A stretch of 64,000 nucleotides of DNA from Agriotes lineatus. Taxonomy: Eukaryota; Arthropoda; Insecta; Coleoptera; Elateridae. The notes below the pieces were generated by a model. The model ran no database searches. It worked only from the letters and a program-made list of their open reading frames with translations, and was not told where the DNA came from. Of the stretch, positions 35,801-47,800 are shown piece after piece. The translations under genes were made by a program, and so were the position numbers. Positions within the stretch are counted from its first letter, which is position 1. Each line of letters opens with the position of its first letter. The DNA is taken from the NCBI GenBank assembly GCA_940337035.1, contig CALNHX010003565.1, positions 1 through 64,000 on the forward strand. The letters are read 5' to 3'.

Positions 35801-38800
35801 TGGCTACTAGAGAAATTTAGGAACTAAAAATAGATTCAATAGATACTTTGTATTCGCATATTTATAATTTCTTTATGATTAGTATTGATATAGCTATTCT
35901 CAATGGTTTAAACTCCTTAGAAATCAAATAAAAATCATTTATACATATATTATAATTAACGATTAACTGAGTTCCTCTGCTATCTGCAAGTTACGATGGC
36001 GATGCAGATGACGGTGAACCGCCAACCGGCTGACTTAATCGAAACGATTCGAGAGCCAAAATTGATTCGAATGATTATTCAAATAATCAATCGGTTATTA
36101 ATATGATTCGAATGCAAATAATTCGGTTATGAAAATTGTCCGGTTATGCCCATCACTAATTCACATGCCGCCAGGTTTAATAATATTCTCAAATAACAAA
36201 ACGCATTTGAAGCAAATATTGGAATAAATTTCCTCTCTTGGGGCAAAAACTGTACGAATTTACATTGATGTAACTGTAGTCTATACAGACTTGAATTATC
36301 AATTTTCATTCTAGACTAGACAAATAAGGGATGATTTTATAATATTTTTTATTTTTTTTAAGTTTGAGAGGGGCTTTAGCTCCTCGATCCCCTCTCCTGG
36401 CTGCGTCACTGACCCCATAGATTTTTTTAAACGATATTAAAAAAGGTACTTCGTTATTCAGTTTTTCAAATAGTGCTGTAACTAACAAGAATTTTCACCA
36501 AGACATTTTTTCATTAAAATATTTGCCTTTTTCATTTTACTTTATTGCAAAACAATATACAGGGTGATAATTCTACAATAAAATTTAATTTAGTAGGTTA
36601 GCTTATCAGATATTTAAAAAATACTGAGCATTCTTTATTTTTTCGTATGTACTGGGTTGACTAGTTTCGATGTTTTCATAGGGATCTCGATAACTATAGA
36701 TGTGAAAAAATTAATCCCCATCCTCGATTGCAATGGTGCAAACCGAAATTGGCTATCGTGTGTTGTTTTGTAGTTATAAACAAAAGTTCGATTTTTGGAC
36801 TTTTCGTTTTGTGGCTATATCTCGCTTTTTTATGAAAATAGAAAAAAGCTATTTTTACGTTCTTTATGCACCTTCAACGGACTGGCCGGGGTCCAAGCGG
36901 ACCGGCCGGGGTCCAAGCGGACCCCAGACCATTATTTTTTTTTAATAACTTTCCTAATTTTAAATGTAGAATATCGGGCGGTCATCTATCTTTTCTTTGG
37001 GGTTTCCTCTATCTGTTTATTATATTATTTCGGGTATAATCATTTTTGTTTCAGTTTTTTTACAATTTTTTTCAGCCTGGGTCTGTTTAGACCCCGGTCC
37101 GCCTTTACAGAGTATTAAAATTGGTCTGAATTATTTTCTATCGAGTAAGGCAATCCTCCAGTATTGTCTGTAGTTATCCGTTCTTTGTGCTTCTAAGCGT
37201 ACTTCAGACATTTCACATTAGTCTGGGATTCCTCAAACTATAAATGTGCACCTGCATGTGCAAAATTCACTTAGTTTCTGTTAGTTTCTCGTATTGTGCG
37301 GTTGAATACAGTACCGGTCCACAATTTCAAGATAGTAAGCGCGTTATAGATGAAGAACTGTTGTATTTTCTTGAGAATGATGATCCCGATGTTGAAAATA
37401 ATTATGATGTTGAAGTGGCCGCAAGTGATGTAGAAGAAGATGTCATAACAGAAGAAAATGGAGAGGATGACGTAATTGTTGCTGATCAGGAGACGGAATT
37501 CGAATTTGAAGCCGTTGCAGAATCCAGCAGTTCGAAGTTTTGCAAAATATGTGGCAAAAGATGGAACGGAATGATCCAAGACCCCAATAAACACACAAGC
37601 TAAATTACCAAAAGCCAATATGACAATGACATAATCGTAACTGAGACGAATAGATAAGCCAAAGCTTTTTATAATAAACGCAATGACGAAAATCCGAACG
37701 ATACTAGAAATTATAAGCCCGTTGACGCTATCGAAATCAAGTCTTACATTGGACTCCTTCTCACATTGAGCTCTGCATTGTTCTAAAGAAGCTGTAGATA
37801 TGATTTGATGTCAGGATAGAGTTGATAAAGTGGCTGGTGAATAGGTGAATATGAGTCTTACAAACCAGATATAATCTTGCACTATAACAAAACAGAAGGT
37901 GCTGTTGATACCACGAACAAGCTGGCTAAAGAATATACAACATAGAGGAAAACAAATCGGTGGCCGATGGCAATATTTTATCCCCTCATAGATATTACAG
38001 GCATAAATGCTTATAAACTCTGGATTTTAACGAAACCTGATTCGCTGAGCAATATATCAAATCTAATTGAAACTGTGCGAAAAGAACTAATAAAAGGAAA
38101 TATTATATGCCGATACAAAAATAAACACATCCAACTAAATAGAAAGCGATGCATGACTGATGTTTTCCCTAAGCTATTGGAAATCTTCCTAGAATGAGCT
38201 GATAACGCAAGTGACAGAAGAGTACTTTGCTACATGTGCCAAAGGAAAAAAGATGGAAAAAGTAAGAATAAGTGCGTGAAGTGTAATTTTGGGTGCTTAG
38301 AACATTATGTTTTTGAAATTCCATGTAATCAGTGCAAAAGTTTAAACTAAGTAAAATTTGGAAAAGTTTTTTACTTTGTTAGTCTTTAGAGTAATAGTTT
38401 GAGTAGTTCTATTAGTATAAATAAAAATAAGAATTAATAAATTTGTTATTTATTGTCCTTAAACTGATACGTCAAGTATGTGCAACCGTTCCATGACATT
38501 TTTTCTTGGTGTCCGATTGGACCCCGGTTCGTCTGCATCGTAATTTTATGAGGCCCGTCCGTTGAAGGTTAAGAATTTAGTGACATATGTTAAGCCATTT
38601 TGCAGTCTTCAGCAATTTAATTTACCATTTTGACAGCTTACAGCAGTATGAATCCTTCAGAACAGCCTGTCTGTACCCTGTACCTTTAACCCGTCTTTAT
38701 CTACTCAATGTTAGCAGTAATAAATTCGAACACCCTGTAGTTTAGCGCAGTTACCTCGATTTGGGCCACCCTTTACTTACTGACCCTTGCACGTGGCTTT

Positions 38801-41800
38801 AGTTCCGCAACGCTGGTTTCAGGCGTGTTAAAAATTCCTGTTGGAGCAAATGAGAGGGCCTCGTCTTTCTTGTCACACCGACATTATTTTGTTTTATCCG
38901 GTGAACGATTCCGCCTCACGATTGGCTGTCGAGTCAGCTTGGGGTGACACTAGTTTTTGGGGATTTTCTTTTTGGTGTAATGGCACTGCTGTAGAGTGAT
39001 ATTATTGTTTGTTAGATTGTTTTTTTATCCCCAGTTAGAGAAAATTGTGCGACAAGGATAGATTAAAAAACACTAATGGCGGTATCTTACACTTTAGTGT
39101 GTTAATCTAGTGACCTTATTCGACGTTCGATGACAGGGAACAATGTGACAGTTAATTCAAGTGCATAGGTTACTAGGGTATTACTCTAAAAGTTTACATT
39201 GTGAAAACATATGTGTAGTACTCAATTCTTTTAGCGACAACCGTACCTTTAAAAAATTTAGTAACAGATGTTCGGAACATGAATAACAATTCAAAGCAAT
39301 TGCAATTTTTAATTTAAATATTATAATAAATATGTTCAAATAACATTTTTGTGTATTTTGAAAAATAGGGAAACTTTATTCTTAGCCATTTTTATTTTTT
39401 TGAACCTCTACTTTATGATAATTTCCACAAATGTAAATGTATCGATTTCTATTTTGGTACACATGCTTACTATTATGTACTGTGCTGATTAAAAAAATTT
39501 CATAAACCAGACTTCACTGTAAGAACCACTTTACCTGTTTTTAAAATCTTTTTTAGCTCTAACTTGGTTTTCTATAGCATTTTTGAAAATTTAAGGTTAT
39601 TATCTAAAAGAGAATTAAAAAGTGTAAAAATAAAGTACACTTAGGTATTAGTCCATAAGCGTAAAAGCAAACGTTTTCCTTAAATTGTTATCATAATGAC
39701 GTGCAATTATCAAGTGGCCATGATCACAAAAACAATGGGTAGTGATTGTGATCAACAATAATAATACCAATTACGGACGGTGGTGACATAAAACAAAACA
39801 TTTATACTTACAAAAATACTGCGATATAATGAACATTTCAGAATTGGAGAATTCATTGTTGTGGCATTTTCGTAAACACAAAAGACAAAATTTTATTGTC
39901 GCCAACGTCATTAATTGCTTTATTATTGTTGTGATCACAATCACTACCCATTAATAATAATTGCACATCTTAATGACAACCAAAAACGTTTAATGGGCAT
40001 TTTAAAGTAAACAGTTGCTTTTATGCTTATGAACAAAAAGTACTTGGGCTTTTTAATTCCCTTTCAGATAGTAACAATTTTTTTTTTAAATATTGCAAAT
40101 AACAAAGTTACGAGCTAAAAAGAATTTCGAAAATAGGTAAAGTGCCTCTTACAGTTAAGTATAGTTTATAAAAAAAATTCTTCTAGTGCAGTATATAATA
40201 GTGTTGCCAGCGTGGCCGAGCGGTTAGGGCGTCAGGCTGCGGTGCCACGGTACGGGGTTCAATCCCGATATCTGGCAACTGGCGGGCGGCCCACTCAGTC
40301 CCTTTAAAAATTGGGTACCGAAGCCACAGTTATGGAAGTAGAGAAAGTAAGGCAGTCTTGAAGGCGTGATGCTAACCACATCACCTAGTACGCTGGTAAC
40401 GCTGTGCCAGATGACTGGGTTTCGGAAAGAGATATTTCGGCGACCCTGACTCGCCTTGTCTCAGGCCATGTTCCTACATGGAAGGAAGTGCCCGGAACTA
40501 ACTATATGTAAGCAATTAGCTGGAGGTTTGGGGAAACGTTGGAGAACATAGAATTTGCAGACGATGCCTGTCTATTGACGGGAAGTTCAATACAAATGCG
40601 AAAAAAGCTAAACAAACTGAAGGCAGAAGCAGCAAAAGTAGGACTAAATATAAATAAGAATAAGACCAAAATCATGAAAATATAAAAATATGAAAAGAAA
40701 GCAGGGACAGACAACAACGAACCCGACAGAGATCAGATAGAAGAGATAGAGAGATATACTTATTTAGGAAGCATTATAGATAGAGGAGGGGGAAGCGAAG
40801 TGAACATAAAAGCAAGAATACACAAAGCCCAAGAAGCCTATAACCCACTTAAGAAAATTAGGCAGTCTAAAGAAATACACATGAAAACTAAAATTAGAAT
40901 GTTCAATACAAATGTGAAAACGGTATTGCTATACGGCTCAGAATCGTGGACAACAAACGAAATACATGTAAAGAGGTTACAGATATTTATAAATAAATGC
41001 CTCAGAAGAATCCTGGGAATATACTGGCCGGAAACAATTACCAATGAAGAATTATGGAAAAACACAAGAACCGATACAGATAACAATAAAAAGAAGAAAA
41101 TGGAAATGTATTGGTTATACATTGAGAAAACCGAACACCGACATTACAAAACAAGCACTAGAACACAATGTTAGAGGAAAAAGAAAGAGAGGAAGACCAA
41201 AAGTCACATGAAAAAAGAACACACAAAATGAAATCACTGAAAATTGTTTACAATGGAATGAAATAAAAGAAAAAGCAAAGGATAAGAGTGAATGGAGAAA
41301 ACTATGCGAGGTCTTGTGCGAAGTGAGTCAGTGAAGGACAGATAGTGCCAACAAAACACGGAAAGGCAGACAGTGCTAACAAAACAGTGAAAATACCTAG
41401 AACGAGCAGGTGCAGAACTTGCAATTCTGTACCTTATAGGCGGAAATGCCGAAGACATGCCTAAAAATCGTCTGAAACCGACGCCCTATGCTTCAATGGA
41501 ACAGAAGGATTGATGATGATGATGACATAATAGTAAACAAGTGTGCCAAAATTTAAATCGATATCTTTACATTTGTGGAAATTAGGTATCATTGCTTTTT
41601 GTAAACACAAAAGAAAAAAATTCTATCACCAACATCATAATAGTTATTTACTATACAAGTGGGATAAGAGCACCATTAATATACGTGTGTGTAAGCACAC
41701 AAGTATATTAATGATGCACTATCACACATGTATTATACAAAATTTTATCTACGACTCCCTAAAATTCAGAAAAGTGCATTAAGAGAAATGTCAGATCTGT

Positions 41801-44800
41801 CATTTTCAAAAATATTTTAGTAGCCAAATGTCATTATGTCATTCATTATCTAACTGAGTGGTGTAATGGCTTCATTACCTAACGGAAATAGTGTCAAATG
41901 AGTGACGTAATGAGTTCTTATCCCACTGGAGTAGATAAATAGTTTTATCATTGTTGTTTACTTGATCGTAATCACTACCCATTGTTTTTCTGATCGTGGC
42001 TACTTGATAATTGCACGACTTAATGACAACCAAAAACCTTTGATAGGCATTTTAAGGTAAACAGTTGCCTTTATGGTTACGAACTAAGCGTACTTTATTT
42101 TTTAATTCCCTTTCAGATAATAACGTAAAGTTTTTAAAAAATGTTACAAATATCAAAGTTAGAGCTAAAAATAGTCTTCAAAGATATGTAAAGTGCCGCT
42201 TACAGTCAAGTCTAGTTTATGAACATTTTTCTGGTACTCCAGTACATAATAGTAAGCATGTGTACCAAATTTAAAATCGGTATCTTTACATTTGTGGAAA
42301 TTATCACAAAAATATATAATTGAACTTCAAGGCCGTATAACTTCTTACTGGAGGAACTTTGTACTAAGGTAGGTTTAATCGATTTATTATAACCTAAGGA
42401 ATCTATTACTAATCGGTAACCCATTCTTTTTGGGGCACTCTGTATATCAGTAGAATAGAAAAAAATATCTTTCTCATTATGCCATAGCCGACTATGAGTT
42501 CTATATAAAAAACTCTCGACACCTTGCGGTATAAGGGAATATGATTATATATATACTGGGTGACAATGAGACTAGAGCCATGCTTATATCTTCTTTATTT
42601 ATCAATCGATTTGGATAAAATTTAATACTAAGATACTGGAAATAATTTCTGATTAGCCGATAGATAGTGAAATCTCCCTTACTGGACACCTCTAATAAGC
42701 GGGCACCTCTCTTACACGGACATTTTCTTGGGAACCAACTTGCTTGCATTAACTTTACTAATAAAATTTTCTCTATTAAACGGACACTCTCTTAAACGGA
42801 CACGGACACCATTTTTCGACAATTTTTAGACTGTGAATCTCTCTTGTACGGACACTTCAAAATGCAGGCCCAGCTAATGTCGTGAGGCGTCAAAAAAATC
42901 CATAAATCCAACATTTAATGATCATGTTAAAATATAGAATTCTTTTGCAATACGGGCGGTATTAAGTCAACTCAAATCAGCGTTACGACTGCAGGAAATT
43001 CGACACTTTCATTACCCTATGCCCGATATTATTACAAAACAATCCATGTCGCTTGATTTTAGAGGCCTGTAATTCAAAACTACTTTGCCTTTTGCGTAGG
43101 CAGCCTAATATGATAAAAATAAAAATAGCAAGAATTTTTCCTGCTTGCTTTTATTGAATGAAAGAATAAGAAAACTAGGCTCAGGGCTCCCGCGACCGCG
43201 TAGTCTGCGGGTATCAAGTTACGCCAGTGTAATCTTTTCGAACCAGAGGACGATTTACCCTTATCAGTAATGGCTGAACTGTATAGGAGTATCCCAGAAA
43301 TCGAAGACGTCGACCCTGACGAATTTATAAACATTGACAAGGAAATAAGCGAGGAAGATGATGTAACCGAAATTTCAGGTGAATCAGCTGCCGTTGATAT
43401 GCAGTTGGCAGAATTAGAAAACGATGGCGACTTAGAAATTTGTGAGAATGTAATCAAGACCCACACGGAAGCATGAAAATGAAAATTTTTAAATGCTTTG
43501 CTAACGAAAGTAGTGACTTTATAGTACTTTATGTAACTAGTCCTCAAAGCAAGGCTTTAGGGGACGAGTCGTAATGTTTCCGGACGAGGCGGAGCGAAGC
43601 GCAGCCGAGTCCGTAATATGAAGATGAGTCCTCTAAAGCCATTTGAGGACGTGTTGCATACAACGTTTTTTTGTATTAGCTCTCCAAACATTATAATATT
43701 AAGTTTCAATTACCATTAACGCGGCATTATATTAGGAGGCCGCGCGAAAATGTATTTTTCGCTCCCCAAACTGGTTACTTTGGAAACTGCCTAGGATCCT
43801 CAAAATGGCCATTTAGAGGCCTTGTACTTAAAGTCGTCATGGCAACTAATGTTTGAGTCCGCTAAAATGTTGCCATGACGACTTTAAGTACAAGTCCTCT
43901 AAATGGCTATTTTGAGGATCCTAGACAGTTTCCAAAGTAACCAGTTTGGGGAGCGAATACAAAAAAAGTATTTAAACTGTCAAAATATTTAGAAATACAT
44001 GCGGAAAGTATAATAAACAGTCAGAAAAACCTTTACATCAAATGAGTATTTTAGATTTTGTAACAACTACTACATAACTTTGTTTTAATTATTTTATATT
44101 CTTGTCTGTATTGTTAGCGCGTATACCTCTGCATAATACAACTTTTTTAAACGTAAAAATGGATTTTCTCTTAAGCGGACGCCTCTAATAACCGGACAAA
44201 AACGTTGGCACCGTGCGTGTCCGCTTATGGGAGATTTCACTGCAGTCAAAATGGTTAACTTCCGGTTTTACCGCAATTATACCAACTGTGCTTTTTAAAT
44301 GGAACACCCTATATATTTTATGTTTTTCTGAATCTACCAGTCAAATTACATATAATAATCTTGCCAAATTTTTATTTTTTAAACAAAAAAATCTGGTGTG
44401 ATACACGCACACAACTTCCTTTTACAGTGATCTTATAAGTAGCCAAAAATTCGATTTTAAATTTTTAAGCATTTGTCAAAAATTTAAAAAAATTACAAAT
44501 TCTACAAAAACCGTGCAAAACAGAACGTTAGGTGAAGAGACAAATTTTCTCTAGAATTTTAAGCTGAATTCAAAAATGTAATAATATACCGGGGGTTCTA
44601 TTTAAAATAGGAGTTAATAAAAAAAATAGAAAAAAAACAAAAGAAACCCATTTTAGAAGAATTCAACTGGAAAATCACCTATCTCACATCAATACACATT
44701 AAAAATGTAATAAAAATGAGAAGTTTGAAAAAATCGTTAGAGCCGTTTTTGAAAAAATCGAAAAAAACTGAAAAATCACAAGAGTAAACACTTACTTCCG

Positions 44801-47800
44801 GTTATGCGATTTTCTTCAAAAGCTTGCTGTCGCATCTACATAGTACACAAAACTTATATATGAAGTTTCAACCCCATACCTCTTGTCGTTTTTGAGATAT
44901 TCTGTTCACAGACACATAGACACACACACAGACAGACCAATGAAAAAAAATTTTTTTTTGGGTTTAGGGGATTCTGAAACGTGAAGATCTGTTGAAAACT
45001 CAATTTCGAATTTTTGGGGTGAATCGAATACTTCCTTTATTGTAAAAGGAAGAAATTATTTTTTTAATTTCTATTTTTACCATAGAAGGCCTTGACTTGG
45101 AAACATCTATTCTAATTGACTCTAGAAACTCTTAATAATAGCTATTTTATAAATGAAGTCAACAGCAAACCCTTAATAAAAGAACAAAGTTTGCTAAACA
45201 CGTTTTTTAAGAAAAAGACACTTTTTTTAAATGGCACCTACTAAGGGCCATCTTACCATTAAACAGAAAATTTAATTACCAATTTAATGATATGCATCAC
45301 GCACTACTTTATCTTTATGTGAAACTGAAAATTAATTAATTAATTTTTAAATGTACAAGGTCCGGCAGAATGAAGTAGCCATTTTAAATTGAGTTGTTTT
45401 TGTTAATGCCTAAATTTTTATTCAAAAATCAAACAAAAGGTTCGTAAGGAAACACGGAAATTTTATTTTTTAAATATTACATCAGTCAAGTGACTTTTTT
45501 CTCGCTGCTGGCACTCTTGAAGCCTAACACGAAAGTTTTTTTTCAAGTGTGCGTACAGAACTAGTTCTTCCTTTTGGATTTTCTTGGCACATGGGGCAGT
45601 ACTGCGAAACTTGTGTACCCACTTTTTAATTATTATTCGACTAGGAACTGGATCTAGTGGATGTAAATGAAAGTGACGACGAAATAAACGCTGGGTAGTT
45701 ACAACCGAATTGTTATTTTTAAAATAAGCTTCAACCGCAAAAGAACGGTGAATATTTGACCAATGCTCCATATTCACAGCTAAACTGACATTTCTCGCAA
45801 ACACATGACAACTGTCTTAAATTTTCATTTATTGCGAAAGTATGGCGACTTGATTTGAATGTATATCTCATTATATTATGAAATGAATTAACTTTAAAAA
45901 TGGATACTTTATTCTGCCGGACCTTGTATTTAAAAAACCAAAGTTAGTGTCACTTCCGGTAAAACCGGAGGTGACACTTTGGTTTTTTAAACAGATCACT
46001 CTATATGTTTTCTGTTTTTCAGAATCTACGACTCAAATTACATACAACAGTGTTGTCAAATTTGCTTAGGTATTATTAGTTATTACATAAAAATATTTAA
46101 AAAAATAATTAATTAATTTTCAGTTTCAGATAAAGATAAACTAGTGCATGATGCATATCGTTAAGTAGGTGCCATTTAAAAAAAATCACTTTTTCCGAAA
46201 AAACGTGTTTAGCAAATTTTGTTCTTTTATTAAGGGTTTGTTATTGACTTCATTTATAATGTTACGTTCTTAACGTTCGGGCTATTTAAAATTATACGAC
46301 AAACATGGGTTCAAATATTTATTTACACTATTGGATTAATTATTGTTATTTACAAGCACATGCGGGAATTATCAAGCAGATTACAAATTACTTTTAAACT
46401 ACGGCACTATTTCTAACAACTATTATTATTTATATCACTCTTAAACACTAACGATTATATATTTATTTATTTCTATTATTTATGTTCATATGTACACGCG
46501 TTTTTATTTATATGGGGGCTTCTAACAAGCCTCGACGTGAGTTCGAACTGCCGCAGAATTATTTCAGAACTGAACTGCGGGTCCGACGGCCGGGTATTTA
46601 TATGGCCAATAATTTCCCTCCAGAAGCTTCCAGACAGTCCCGACACTCACTAGAAACTCCAGGCGGAAGCATGACGCATTTGACCTCGGGCCCGTTCTCG
46701 GAGCATCTGTTCGAAGTGACTCATCGCGCACACCTGCTTCTAGATCGACCTGGAAGCCGTTCTCGCATTCGTTACACTGCCCCCGCCTTAGATCGTTCTG
46801 TCCCAGAACGAGTTGCGTCGGGTGCCTGTCTTCTCGCTCTTGTGGGGGTCCGATGGCGGTACTTGCAGGCGGTGCCCTTCTTGCACATGGACTGGCTGAA
46901 GAAGCAGCAGCCCACCGTGGTCTCCAGGCTTCGCAACAGCACACCTCGCTCTGGACGCCGGTTGTCTCTTGTACTGCCGATCGGTAGGCCATCAGGAACA
47001 GGTGCATGTACTGGCCCCAGTCACGCGGATGCTCGGAAACGCCCTTGGACAGATGCTTCTCCATGGTTCCGTTCATCCTTTCCACCATGCCGTCCGATTG
47101 AGTATGGAGGGCAGTGGTCCGGGTCCTGCGTATCCCCAGTAGCTTACAGACGTTCTGGAACGGTCCAAACTCGAAATTCCGGCCCTGGTCGGAATGTAAC
47201 TCCAGGGGGACTCCAAAACGGCTGAAGCACTCCTTCACCAGAACATCAGCGACAGTACCGGTCTCTTTCTTCGGAACGGCGTACGCTTCGGGCCACTTGG
47301 TGAAGTGGCCCATGCACACCAAGATGTATTTATCTCCTGTTTGGGTTTCGGGGCATGGTCTGGCGACGGCCATGGCTATCCCCTCGAATGGACCACCGAC
47401 GTTGTACTGCCACATCGGAGCTCTACGTCTTCCAACCAGTCCGTTTCCTGTAGCGCATGCTTCGCACCTTCGGCACCACTCTCGGACGTCACCTTCGCAG
47501 CTTGCTCCGTAGAACCTTTCTTGGACCTCTTGCAACGTCTTCTTCAATCTGAAGTGTTCCCCAGAGGAGCCATCATGCAGGTGGCGCAGCACCTCGGCCA
47601 CTCTACTCCTTGGAACCATCGATCGTGCTCTCGTTGCCCTACTGTCCTCATCTTCCAAGATTCTGGTCAGGACGTTGTTGTCCAGCTGCAAGGAGTCCCA
47701 TTGCGCCCAATAAGTCTCCACTGTTGCGTTGGTGGTGGGGACCTCCTGCCAGGTAGGTCGACGGCCATCTTGCTTCCAGGCTATAACCGCGCCTAAGTCG

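Larger units (their letters stand above)
36871..38568 (+). mobile_element. piggyBac-like transposon, decayed
   Basis: The inverted ends CCTTCAACGGACTGGCCGGG (36871) and, inverted, CCTTCAACGGACGGGCC (ending 38568) are followed at the right by TTAA; the left TTAA is mutated. Subterminal GGGGTCCAAGCGGACC blocks are duplicated at the left (36887-36925), with a relative at the right (GGACCCCGG). It contains N- and C-terminal transposase pieces on the + strand. Confidence 0.88.
40202..41526 (+). mobile_element. tRNA-like head joined to an RTE LINE tail, inserted as one unit
   Basis: ATAATAG flanks both sides (40195-40201 and 41527-41533). The uninterrupted arrangement CATAATAGTAAGCATGTGT is visible in the paralogous arm near 42243. 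The head (40205-40275) has a pol III A box TGGCCGAGCGGTTAGGGCG and B box GGTTCAATCCC; the complementary ends GTTGCCAG and CTGGCAAC also pair. From about 40510 the unit encodes RTE reverse transcriptase motif C and the C-terminal region (FADDACLLTG, RYTYLGSIID, KTVLLYGSESW). The 3' end is (GAT)n. Confidence 0.8.
39415..42315. repeat. Cluster of inverted and direct arms of one foldback family
   Basis: An arm with the words TCACTACCCATTGTTTTT, AATTCCCTTTCAGATA, AAAGTGCC and CTTTACATTTGTGGAAATTA occurs three times: inverted at 39415-39735, direct at 39935-40201 (continuing at 41534-41595), and direct at 41945-42310. Two of the arms are interrupted by insertions (40202-41526 and about 41651-41936). 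Confidence 0.75.
42667..44242 (+). mobile_element. pogo/Tigger-like DNA transposon, internally deleted, with nested foldbacks
   Basis: The ends GTGAAATCTCCC at 42667 and GGGAGATTTCAC at 44229-44240 are inverted, with repeated GGACACCTCT, GCGGACAC and TAAACGGACAC subterminal words typical of pogo ends. It interrupts a dispersed repeat whose two halves abut outside it. It holds a transposase C-terminal fragment and two foldback insertions (43535-43665 and 43735-43965). Confidence 0.75.

Noticed and set aside
40205..40280. A functional tRNA-Leu or tRNA-Ser gene
   Set aside because: A and B boxes are good but the T-stem mispairs, no proper variable arm or anticodon stem could be drawn, and the sequence continues without a poly-T terminator into a LINE. 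It is a SINE-type head.
46482..47225. 247-codon + strand frame starting in the LTR
   Set aside because: It is antisense to the integrase region. The same LTR part gives the same N-terminus at 49897, with no domain.
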